The notes under the pieces were generated by a model. That model had not been told where the DNA came from, made no database searches, and was given only the letters and a program-made list of their open reading frames with translations. Source: CAVOXO01 sp963700425 (GTDB taxonomy: Bacteria; Actinomycetota; Acidimicrobiia; Acidimicrobiales; Microtrichaceae). Taken from it: 64,000 nucleotides of DNA. Made by a program: the position numbers and the translations under genes. The DNA is taken from assembly GCA_963700425.1 (NCBI GenBank), contig CAVOXO010000001.1, forward strand, positions 1,426,001 through 1,490,000. The letters run 5' to 3'. This document shows, piece after piece, positions 8,962-16,848 of the stretch; the first letter of the stretch is position 1, and each line of letters opens with the position of its first letter.

Positions 8962-10212
8962 TCGCCGCAGCCACGCCGAGCACCGGCCGTACCGGGTCGG
9001 CGTCAGCTCCGGCGGAACCTCCGACCAGGGAAGCTCCTTGTCGACCCGGACGTCGCCGGGAAGACCGAGGACCCGTTCGCCGAGGATGTTCTTCATCACC
9101 TCGGTGGTGCCGCCCTCGATCGAGTTCGCGCGGGCTCGGAGGAAGTTCTTGCGGCACGTCGTCGCCGAACATCGTCGCCTTCGGTTGGTGCATCTCGTAC
9201 GAATCGAAGAGCATCCCCGCCGGCCCCATCAGGTCGAGAGCGAACGAGTAGATCTCCTTGTTCAGTTCGGCCATGGCGATCTTGGAGACCGAACCCTCGG
9301 GGCCGGGTGTGCCCGGCTCGACGATTCTGAGATGCCCGGATGTTGGTCAGCCGGTTGATCTCGGCGCGCGCCCAGAGCCGCAGGTACCGGTCGCGCTCTG
9401 CAGGACGTCCGGATCGTCCGGACTCCTCCCAGACCGTCATGAGTTGACCGATCGGACCGCTGTTGCGTGGCGGGGTTCCTCCGCCGATCGACACCCGCTC
9501 GTTCATCAGCGTCGTGATCGAGACCCCCCAGCCGCGACCTTCGGCGTCGACGCGCATCGAATCGGGGATCGTCGACATCGGTGAAGTAGACCTCGTTGAA
9601 CTCCGCCTCACCGGTGATCTGACGCAGCGGGCGCACCTCGACGCCCGGCGCCTCCATGTCGACGATGAACGCGGTCAGGCCCTCGGTGCTTGGGGACCTC
9701 GGGGTCGGTTCTGGCGATGATGAGACCCCATCGGCGAGATGTGGGCGAGGGTCGTCCACACCTTCTGGCCGTTGAGCGATCCACTGGTCGCCGTCGCGCT
9801 CGGCACGACAGGCCAGCGACGCCACGTCGGACCCGGCGCCCGGGCTCGGAGAAGAGCTGACACCAGATGTCCTCGTTGGTGAACAGCGGCCGCAGCATCG
9901 TCCTTCTGGGAGTCGGTGCCGTGCTCGAGCACGGCGGGCGCGCACATGCCGTAGCCGATCGGATTCATCATGCCGCCGATGGGTCCTCCGGCCGCGGCGA
10001 CGGCTTCGATCACCGTCTTCTGGAGCTTCGGGCCCGACACCGAGACCGCCCCTGGCCCTCGGGGAAATGAACCCATGCCAGACCCAGGTCGAACTGGCGA
10101 CCGAGGAACTCGGCCTCCTCGACCGGTCCGGAGGGTTCTCCTCGAGTAGTTGCGCGACCCTCTCGGCCACGAGGGCCTCGGCGCCCTCTGCTCTCGTCTC
10201 GGTGGCGGTCAT
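8959..10212 (-). CDS. acyl-CoA dehydrogenase (multiple frameshifts)
   Basis: Flavin enzyme of acyl-CoA oxidation, about 417 residues when frames are joined. Recognisable pieces in order: LGLAWVHFPEGQGGLGVGP, VIEAVAAAGGPIGGMMNPIG, SLNGQKVWTTLAHIS (middle beta-domain), TAFIVDMEAPGVEVRPLRQI, TGEAEFNEVYFTDV, and near the end NSIEGGTTEVMKNILGERVL followed by PWSEVPPELTPTRY. At least five frame changes are needed between 9,150 and 10,120. The ATG at 10212 has a good GAAGGGGA ribosome site. pyk follows 9 bases downstream. The aberrant frames look like indel noise, since each segment keeps family motifs. Confidence 0.78.
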
Positions 10213-10272
10213 GTGGTTCCCCTTCGATCGACGCGGAAGGCTAATGGCCCGTCGCCCGGCGTCGGAAGGTGA

Positions 10273-11055
10273 TCAGTTCAGGCGGGCTCGCAGTGCGCGG
10301 GCTCTGCGAAGGAGTGCGGGGGCCGAACCGGCGTCGGTGGCCGCGGCCTGTTCCAGCAGAGCGGCCGCGACGTCGAAGCGCCCGTCGGCGGCGGCGACGT
10401 CGCTGAGCGTCGCCAGGTCCGTCGGCGAGTCGGTCATGAGGAGGCGGCGGAGGGCGACGACCCATCGGAGGGCGCGACGATCGCGTCGCGACCGGTAGAT
10501 CGCGAACAGGTTGTTGAGCATCCTCATGACGATCTGGAGGGAGTCCACGGGGACCAGGTAGTCGGCGGAGAAGCGAGCGTCCGCTCCATGGATGGCCGTG
10601 AACAGGGCTTCGACGGCGGGAACGTCGAGCGGCCGGCGGTCCCTGAAGATGGCGGCGTAGCGGTTGGGCACGGACGGCTCGGCCACCAGGAACTCTCCGG
10701 GCAGCCCGATTCCGACGAGTTCCGTGTCGAGCCGGCGCGCCACTTCCAGCGCCACGACCGACAAGGTGATGGGAATGCCTCGACGGGTGACGAGCACCGA
10801 ATCCAGCAGGGAGTTCTCGGGGTCGTAGTAGTCGCCGACCGGTCCGCCGAAACCGTCGTCGACCAGCCAGGTGCAGATCTCCAGGCCCGAGGACGCCGGG
10901 CAGCGGCGTGCCAGCGCGTCGAGTTCGGCGACGACGTGGTCGGAGGTCAGGTCGGGGCGGACGTGGCGGGCGATCGTGGCGCCGAGGCGATCGAGTCGCG
11001 GCGGCGAGATCGTCAACCAGTGCTCGAACTCCGCCGTAGGATCCACGACGGTCAC
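10273..11055 (-). CDS. SirB1/transglutaminase-like family protein
   Basis: A 260-residue protein of the SirB1 (transglutaminase-core2) type. It contains YDPENSLLDSVLVTRRGIPI, then LSVVALEVARRLDTELVGIG and LPGEFLVAEP, followed by a helical repeat region (about residues 180-260) resembling the TPR tail common in this family. Many members have PGHF where this one has PGEF, so the usual conserved histidine is a glutamate here. The biochemical function of the family is not established. The GTG at 11055 is chosen; a GTG at 11046 is also in frame. The start faces a divergent acyl-CoA ligase only 21 bases away. Confidence 0.72.
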   Translation of the reverse strand: MTVVDPTAEFEHWLTISPPRLDRLGATIARHVRPDLTSDHVVAELDALARRCPASSGLEICTWLVDDGFGGPVGDYYDPENSLLDSVLVTRRGIPITLSVVALEVARRLDTELVGIGLPGEFLVAEPSVPNRYAAIFRDRRPLDVPAVEALFTAIHGADARFSADYLVPVDSLQIVMRMLNNLFAIYRSRRDRRALRWVVALRRLLMTDSPTDLATLSDVAAADGRFDVAAALLEQAAATDAGSAPALLRRARALRARLN

Positions 11056-11076
11056 AGTAGACAGGGGGACGCCCAG

Positions 11077-12615
11077 ATGTATCCAGGTGCCATCGCCGCG
11101 GAGCGGCCTGACGCGACCGCTTACGTCATGTCGGGAAGTGGACAGGTCGTCACCTATGGCGAGCTCCATGATCGAGCGGTGCGTCTCGCCAACGTGTTCC
11201 GCTCCCACGGACTCACGGCGGGCGATCATGTGGCCTTCAGCATGGAGAACCATCCCCTCTTCCTCGCCGTTGCCTGGGGAGCGCAGTACGCCGGCCTCTA
11301 CTACACGGCTGTCTCGTCACGACTCACCGCCGACGAGACGGCCTACATCGTCAACGACTGCGGCGCGGAGGCATACGTCACCTCCGCTGCTCGCGGCGAG
11401 GTGGCCAGGGCCATTGTCGAGGACACGCCCGCCGTCACCCTGCGCCTCTGCGTCGACGGCTCCACCGCGGGCCACGACTCCTATGAGGACGCGCTCGCGG
11501 GCGCGTCCGATCGACTCCCCGACGACGCCACCGAGGGCATGGACATGCTCTACAGCTCGGGCACGACGGGCCGCCCGAAGGGCGTGAAGGTTCCGAGGTC
11601 GGGTGAGCCGTTGGGTACGCCACCCGTCCTGTACCACCTCTGCACCGGGCTCTTCGGGGCGACTGAGGACTCGGTGTACCTGTCGCCGGCGCCCCTGTAC
11701 CACTCCGCCCCGCTGCGATTCACGATGTCCTTCCAGCGGGCCGGCGCAACCATCGTCGTGATGGAGCGCTTCGATCCGGAGACCGCGCTGGCCGCGATCG
11801 AGACGTACGGCGTCACCTTCACCCAGATGGTCCCGACGATGTTCGTCCGCCTCTTGAAGCTGCCCGACGAGGTCCGCTCCCGCTATGACGTGTCGTCGCT
11901 GGAGGCGGTCGCTCATGCCGCCGCCCCCTGTCCCATCGACGTCAAGCGGTCGATGATCGAGTGGTGGGGGCCCATCATCACCGAGTACTACGCCGGGACG
12001 GAGGGCAACGGCTTCTGCTTCTGCACCAGTGACGAGTGGCTCGCCCACCCTGGGACGGTGGGTAAGTCGTTGTTGGGCCCCGTCCACATCGTGGGAGATG
12101 ACGGGGAAGAGGTTCCGGTCGGCGAGACCGGCACGGTCTACTTCGAGAGTGCCGCGCCCTTCGCCTACCACAACGACGAGGAGAAGACCGCGGCGTCGTA
12201 TCACCGCGAAGGATGGTCGACACTCGGTGACGTGGGCCATCTCGACGACGACGACTACCTCTACCTGACCGATCGCAAGGCCTACATGATCATCTCGGGT
12301 GGTGTGAACATCTATCCCCAGGAGGCCGAGAACTGCCTCACGATGCACCCCGCCGTCGCAGACGTGGCGGTCTTCGGTGTGCCCGACGACGACCTCGGCG
12401 AGTCCGTCAAGGCCGTCGTCCAACCGTCCGAGGGCGCGGTGCCCGGGCCGGACCTCGAGGCCGATCTGATCGCCCACTGCCGTGAACACCTGGCTCACGT
12501 CAAGTGTCCCCGTTCGGTCGACTTCCGTGACGAGTTGCCCCGTCACCCGACGGGAAAGCTCTACAAGCGACTCCTCAAGGACGAGTACTGGGCCGCAGCC
12601 GGCCGGAGGATCTGA
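11077..12615 (+). CDS. fatty-acyl-CoA ligase (AMP-binding, FadD-like)
   Basis: A 512-residue adenylating enzyme that activates a carboxylic acid with ATP and CoA. Core motifs are complete: the P-loop YSSGTTGRPKGV (about residue 152), ITEYYAGTEGNG (A5), GDVGHLDDDDYLYLTDRKAY (A7-A8 hinge), and PTGKLYKRLLKDEYW with the catalytic lysine near the end. AGGGGGA lies upstream of the ATG. It probably forms a unit with the following glycerophosphodiesterase gene (7-base gap), which suggests lipid turnover. The preferred acid cannot be read from sequence. Confidence 0.9.
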   Translation: MYPGAIAAERPDATAYVMSGSGQVVTYGELHDRAVRLANVFRSHGLTAGDHVAFSMENHPLFLAVAWGAQYAGLYYTAVSSRLTADETAYIVNDCGAEAYVTSAARGEVARAIVEDTPAVTLRLCVDGSTAGHDSYEDALAGASDRLPDDATEGMDMLYSSGTTGRPKGVKVPRSGEPLGTPPVLYHLCTGLFGATEDSVYLSPAPLYHSAPLRFTMSFQRAGATIVVMERFDPETALAAIETYGVTFTQMVPTMFVRLLKLPDEVRSRYDVSSLEAVAHAAAPCPIDVKRSMIEWWGPIITEYYAGTEGNGFCFCTSDEWLAHPGTVGKSLLGPVHIVGDDGEEVPVGETGTVYFESAAPFAYHNDEEKTAASYHREGWSTLGDVGHLDDDDYLYLTDRKAYMIISGGVNIYPQEAENCLTMHPAVADVAVFGVPDDDLGESVKAVVQPSEGAVPGPDLEADLIAHCREHLAHVKCPRSVDFRDELPRHPTGKLYKRLLKDEYWAAAGRRI

Positions 12616-12622
12616 GGTTCCG

Positions 12623-13414
12623 GTGCCGACCCACGCTTTTCTCGACCATTCCGGGCCGATCGCCTTCGCCCATCGCGGTGGCGCAGCGGGCGGTCTCGAG
12701 AACACGATGGTTGCGTTCCAGGCGTCGGTCGATCTGGGCTACCGGTACATCGAGACCGACGTGCACGTCACCCGGGACGGAGTGCTCGTCGCCTTCCACG
12801 ACGAGAGTCTCGATCGGGCAACCGACCGCATCGGGTTGATCAGGGAGTTGACGTGGAGCGAGGTCAGCGCGGCCCGGGTCGGCGGTGTCGAGAGGATCCC
12901 CCGCTTCGACGACGTGTTGGCCACGTGGCCGGACCTGCGGATCAACGTCGATCCCAAGCACGATTCCGCCGTCCAGCCCCTGGCGGACGCCCTGATCCGA
13001 GCCGATTCGGTGTCGCGGGTCCTGGTCGGGGCCTTCTCCGATGCCCGGATCGCCGCGGTGCGGCGCCTCTGCGGTCCGGATCTGGCGACCGCGCTGGGAC
13101 CCCGGAGCGTCGCCCGCCTGCGGTCTGCGACGGCGGGCAGATCCCGATCGGGACGCGATGCGGTCGCGGTGCAGGTTCCGGTGAAGTACTCGGGTATTCC
13201 GGTCACGACACCCCGTTTCGTCACGAGGGCCCACCGTGCCGGACTCGCGGTGCATGTGTGGACCATCGACGATCCGGCCGAGATGAACCGTCTGCTGGAC
13301 ATGGGGGTCGACGGCATCATGACGGACCGACCCGACGTTCTGAAGGACGTGCTCACTTCCCGCGGTGAGTGGCCCGATCCGGCCGGGGATCCGTCATCAT
13401 CACCCCAGGATTGA
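12623..13414 (+). CDS. glycerophosphodiester phosphodiesterase
   Basis: Hydrolyses glycerophosphodiesters to glycerol-3-phosphate and an alcohol. Family signatures: IAFAHRGGAAGGLENTMVAF (His, Arg, Glu of the active site), YIETDVHVTRDGVLVAFHDE (metal-binding Glu-x-Asp and the second His), LRINVDPKH, and VWTIDDPAEMNRLLDMGVDG at the end. At 263 residues it is the short soluble form without a visible signal peptide. The GTG at 12623 follows the ligase stop by 7 bases. Its last 62 bases overlap the convergent FAD-oxidase gene. Confidence 0.9.
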   Translation: MPTHAFLDHSGPIAFAHRGGAAGGLENTMVAFQASVDLGYRYIETDVHVTRDGVLVAFHDESLDRATDRIGLIRELTWSEVSAARVGGVERIPRFDDVLATWPDLRINVDPKHDSAVQPLADALIRADSVSRVLVGAFSDARIAAVRRLCGPDLATALGPRSVARLRSATAGRSRSGRDAVAVQVPVKYSGIPVTTPRFVTRAHRAGLAVHVWTIDDPAEMNRLLDMGVDGIMTDRPDVLKDVLTSRGEWPDPAGDPSSSPQD

Positions 13415-14780
13415 GGATCCCGTCGGGGTCCAGGGCAGCCTTGAGGTGTCTCATCACGGCCAGCGATCCCGCGTCACGGTTGCGTGCCAGGAACTCGGTC
13501 TTGGCGACGCCGACACCGTGTTCCGCGGAGATCGACCCGCCGTTCGAGATGACGGTGCCGAGGACGGCCTCGTCGAGCGCCGACGACGCAGCGGTCGTGT
13601 CGGTCACGTTCACGTGCATGTTGTGGTCACAGACGTGACCGAACACCCATGTGCGGGCCGTCTGGTCGAGGTCGCGTACCCGACGATCGATCTCCTCGAG
13701 TGCACCTGGAAGCGAATCACTGGGTAGCGACACGTCGTACTTGTGGACCGGGCGGCGTGCGCCCAGGGCACCGGTGATGCCGTGCCGCAGCTCGAGGAGC
13801 GCCGACACGGCGGCGCCTTCCGCGACGACCATCGACGTCCGGTGCGCTCCCACGGTCTCCCCCAGGTCGACGAGCGCCGCATCGGTGTCTCGGCCGGATC
13901 GACCGGCGAGCCTGACGAACAACAACCACTCCCCCGGCACCGGAACCGATCGAGCCGACCGCTCGGCGACGAGGTTGCACGCTGCCCGGGACGCAAGCTC
14001 CACCTCCTCGGCCGCTGCGATCCCGCGGGCGATGCTCCACGCCAGCTGCGTCGCTTCCTCGAGTCCGTCCACACCGATCGCAGCGCCGACGACGACGTCT
14101 CGCCGTTCGATCAGACGGAGACCGACGGTGCAGATGACACCGAGCGTCCCCTCGCTTCCGCACAGGAGAGCCGCCAGGTCGTATCCGGTGTTGTCCTTGC
14201 GGAGACCCCGGAGATGGACGACGGGGTCACCCGTCCCGAACACGGCGGCGATGCCGTTGATCTGATCCCGGGTGGTCCCGTGTCGGAACACGCGGGGGCC
14301 TCCCGCGTTGGTGGCCACCGTTCCGCCCACGGTGGCCACGTCACGCGCCGCGAAGTCCACCGCGTAGCGCCAGTCGGTGCCCCGCAGTGCCGCGTCGACG
14401 GCCGACAGGGTGACGCCGGCCTCGACCTGGATCCGGCCGCTCCGGGCGTCGATGTCCACGACGCGGTCCATTCGTCGCGTCGAGACGACCAGCTCGTCCG
14501 ATGCACAGGGGACCGACCCGCCCACCAGCGAGGTCCGACCGCCCTGGGGCACCAGGGGCACGCCGTGACGCCGGGCCACGGCGACGACGCCGGCGACCTC
14601 GTCGATCCCCGAGGGCGAGACGACGCCGAGCGGTGCGACGCCGAACCGACCGGTCTCCTCCTCGCTCTCGGCAACCATCGAATCGGTGTCGGTGCGGAGC
14701 CCTCGGGGACCGACGACATCGGTCATGTCAGCGAAGAGACGTCTGCGCTCGGCGGGGTCCACACCGTATTGTCGCGCCAT
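13353..14780 (-). CDS. FAD-linked oxidase, D-lactate/glycolate dehydrogenase type
   Basis: A 475-residue VAO-fold flavoprotein oxidising a 2-hydroxy acid. It shows VPLVPQGGRTSLVGGSVP (FAD pyrophosphate loop), DFAARDVATVGGTVATNAGG, NTGYDLAALLCGSEGTLGVI, and the C-terminal cap motifs VFGHVCDHNMHVNV and GSISAEHGVGVAKTEFLA with the metal/substrate histidines. Residues about 50-190 form the FAD_binding_4 domain and the remainder FAD-oxidase_C. The ATG at 14780 is preferred; a TTG at 14804 is in frame upstream. The end overlaps the glycerophosphodiesterase gene convergently. The exact substrate is undetermined. Confidence 0.87.
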   Translation of the reverse strand: MARQYGVDPAERRRLFADMTDVVGPRGLRTDTDSMVAESEEETGRFGVAPLGVVSPSGIDEVAGVVAVARRHGVPLVPQGGRTSLVGGSVPCASDELVVSTRRMDRVVDIDARSGRIQVEAGVTLSAVDAALRGTDWRYAVDFAARDVATVGGTVATNAGGPRVFRHGTTRDQINGIAAVFGTGDPVVHLRGLRKDNTGYDLAALLCGSEGTLGVICTVGLRLIERRDVVVGAAIGVDGLEEATQLAWSIARGIAAAEEVELASRAACNLVAERSARSVPVPGEWLLFVRLAGRSGRDTDAALVDLGETVGAHRTSMVVAEGAAVSALLELRHGITGALGARRPVHKYDVSLPSDSLPGALEEIDRRVRDLDQTARTWVFGHVCDHNMHVNVTDTTAASSALDEAVLGTVISNGGSISAEHGVGVAKTEFLARNRDAGSLAVMRHLKAALDPDGILNPGVMMTDPRPDRATHRGK

Positions 14781-14807
14781 CTCGTGTCGGTCCGACCGTT
14801 CCAACTT

Positions 14808-14817
14808 CGAACGTTCG
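14808..14817. promoter_or_regulatory. 10-bp perfect palindrome in divergent intergenic region
   Basis: CGAACGTTCG is a perfect palindrome between the FAD-oxidase start and the transglycosylase start. It could be an operator. It does not match the mycobacterial SOS box, because the two half-sites lack the 4-base spacer. Confidence 0.25.
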
Positions 14818-14876
14818 TGCCGATGTAGAGCTGTTGACCAACGATGCTGTCATTCGTCCGCCGCCATCAGAGCCCG

Positions 14877-16182
14877 ATGTCACGACGTACTCGTGCCGGC
14901 GTTGGCCGCGGTCGTCGTCGTGCTCGCGACCGGCGCGGCCGGGATCGACGTCGTGCGGCCGGAGTCGCGCCGCTGACCTCGGCGGCGAATCCGGACGGTC
15001 CTGTCGTCGCCGGCAGTGGAGGCGCTCGATGAGCTGACCAATGGTCGCACGAACGAGGGAGTGATCGGTGGCCCTTCCGACGACCTGCTGTTCGTGTCGG
15101 TCGACAGCGAGCCGTACCAGGCTGCCGTGCGTGTCCGCGATGCCATCGTCGCCGAAGTGGGAGACGCCCAGGCCCGGTACGGGGCGGCCACAGATGCCCT
15201 CCAGTTGTTGGCCGCGGACAAGCTCGCGCTGGACTCGCTCCTCCCGCGGGCCGCGAAGCGTGCCGCCAAGGTGCGGGAGGTCGACCAGCTCGCCCAGCAG
15301 GGCGTGTCGGCGATGGCGGCCGCGATGTACGTCGGCGACACCGAGGAGCGCCTCATGCCCGACGACACGCTGACGACCGAGGAACGTCTCGACTCCGCCC
15401 AACGGGCCCAGGTGGCGTCGTCGGCGGCCGACCGGGCGACGGTCTACGCCCTCTCGACAAGAGAGCGACTCCTCGAGACGACCGCCCGATTGGAGGAGCT
15501 CCAACTGCGGTCCCTGGACACGGACACCCGAGTGATCACCGAGACCCGACGCCGCGATGCCGCCGCCGAGGACTTCTTCGACGCCGCAGAGCGCGCTGTG
15601 TCGGCCGAGCGCGACGTGCGAGCCGCCCGAGCCTTGGCCGACGTGGACGACACCGACCTGACCCTGGTTGCCCTCGACGCCTATTGGCGAGCCGCCTCGG
15701 CAGTCGCCGACGAGAGTCCTGGTTGCGGCATCTCGTGGTGGGCACTCGCGGGAATCGGCCGAACGGAATCGAATCACGGTCGGTACGGCGGCCGGAACGT
15801 CGGCATCGACGGGCAGGTCGACTCACCCGTCGTGGGCATCCCGCTGGACGGGACCAATGCGACCCGGCTGATCCCCGACAGCGACGGTGGACGATTCGAC
15901 AACGACCCGCTCTTCGACCGGGCCGTGGGACCCATGCAGTTCATACCGTCGACGTGGCGCAGGTGGGGCGCAGACCTGTCCGGCAACGGCGTCGACGATC
16001 CCCAGAACTTCTACGACGCCACGCTCGCCGCCGCCCGCTACCTGTGCGCGTACGGTCCGGGTCTCGACACCGACGTCGGTCTGCGTCGCGCCTTCTTCGG
16101 CTACAACCGCTCGCTGTCGTACGTGGATCTGGTGCTGTCGCGGGCCCACGGGTACCGCGACGCCGGGCTTCCCCTCGGCTGA
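14877..16182 (+). CDS. secreted lytic transglycosylase-like protein (frameshifts near N-terminus)
   Basis: About 430 residues. The catalytic domain is clear: WWALAGIGRTESNHGRYGG with the glutamate, then GPMQFIPSTWRRWGADLSGN and DPQNFYDATLAAARYLC, followed by FFGYNRSLSYVDLVLSRAHG. These match SLT_2/MltB-like muramidases that cleave peptidoglycan. Ahead of it is a long charged helical, coiled-coil-like region (about residues 60-240). The signal peptide is split across frames: MSRRTR is in one frame, LAAVVVVLATGAAGIDVV in another and VAPLTSAANPDGPVVAG back in the first. Three small frame changes between 14,890 and 15,020 are therefore needed. An export function is inferred from that reconstructed signal. 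Confidence 0.75.
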
Positions 16183-16231
16183 TCCCGGCCGGCCGATCGG
16201 TTGCACGGCCCACGCCGTGAGGCGTCACTCG

Positions 16232-16648
16232 TCACGGTGCGGGCGAGCTCCATACGATGGTCCGGGTCGGCGCACGACGACCGACGGCCTCGGAGTAGCG
16301 CTCCAGGTCGAACCCGGGAAGGGCCGCCAGGGCGACGAGGGCCTCGTGGTCGAGATCGACTCCGAGGGGCACGAGACATCCGCATTCGTCGGATTCGCCC
16401 AGCAGAACGAACGCGTTCGCCCCATCCGCGGTGGGGACGCGGGTGCGCACGACCTCCACGCTTCGCAATCGCCCCACCGTCACCGATTCCTCTCGGCCGT
16501 CGGCCAGTCGACGCGTGATCCGGTCGCCGTCCACATCGAGTTCGACCGTCGCTGATCCCGAGTGCCGCCGGCGTCGGGCGGACCTCGACACGGCCACCAG
16601 GAGGGCGATGGCCGTGAAGGGGACGGCAATGAGGAGAAACGACTGCAC
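16232..16648 (-). CDS. small membrane-anchored protein, unknown function
   Basis: A 138-residue protein with one N-terminal transmembrane helix (SFLLIAVPFTAIALLVAV, residues 3-20), then a basic stop-transfer RSARRRRH. The cytoplasmic part is beta-rich: ATVELDVDGDRITRRLADG, TVGRLRSVEVVRTRVP, and a C-terminal PGFDLERYSEA. The GTG start has TACGTT 9 nt upstream. I do not recognise the family. It shares a divergent intergenic region with the peptide ABC transporter operon but need not be functionally linked. Confidence 0.6.
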   Translation of the reverse strand: MQSFLLIAVPFTAIALLVAVSRSARRRRHSGSATVELDVDGDRITRRLADGREESVTVGRLRSVEVVRTRVPTADGANAFVLLGESDECGCLVPLGVDLDHEALVALAALPGFDLERYSEAVGRRAPTRTIVWSSPAP

Positions 16649-16711
16649 CAGCGTTGAAACGTAGCGGCAGAGGAGTCACACGATCGGTCCACCCGCTCAC
16701 CACGAAGGCGC

Positions 16712-16717
16712 TACAGT
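16712..16717 (+). promoter_or_regulatory. possible -10 box for the peptide ABC operon
   Basis: TACAGT fits TANNNT and lies about 110 bases upstream of the substrate-binding-protein start. No clear -35 element is visible. This would give a 5' leader of roughly 100-120 nt containing the palindrome at 16814-16827. Confidence 0.25.
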
Positions 16718-16813
16718 GCTCGCACTGTGTGTCGGGGGTCACGCGCTGAAGCCGTTGGTTTCGGTAGGGGGCATCGACGCCGGAGGGTCGCCACGGCGCC
16801 CGATCCAGCCCAG

Positions 16814-16827
16814 GAACCCGCGGGTTC
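16814..16827. promoter_or_regulatory. 14-bp perfect palindrome next to SBP start
   Basis: GAACCCGCGGGTTC is a perfect inverted repeat ending one base before an ATG (16828) and 21 bases before the preferred GTG (16849). It could be a repressor operator or a leader hairpin controlling the transporter operon. Confidence 0.35.
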
Positions 16828-16848
16828 ATGACACCGGAGAACACCATC

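Noticed and set aside
3897..10212. Pseudogene island
   Set aside because: Motifs and catalytic residues are intact in every fragment and include a likely essential glycolytic enzyme. Random decay would also have produced missense damage and stops within single frames.
11317..12705. A 462-residue minus-strand open frame
   Set aside because: It is antisense to the acyl-CoA ligase with all adenylation motifs on the plus strand; no recognisable domain in the antisense product.
14808..14817. LexA/SOS box
   Set aside because: The half-sites GAAC and GTTC abut without the four-base spacer required in actinobacterial LexA boxes.
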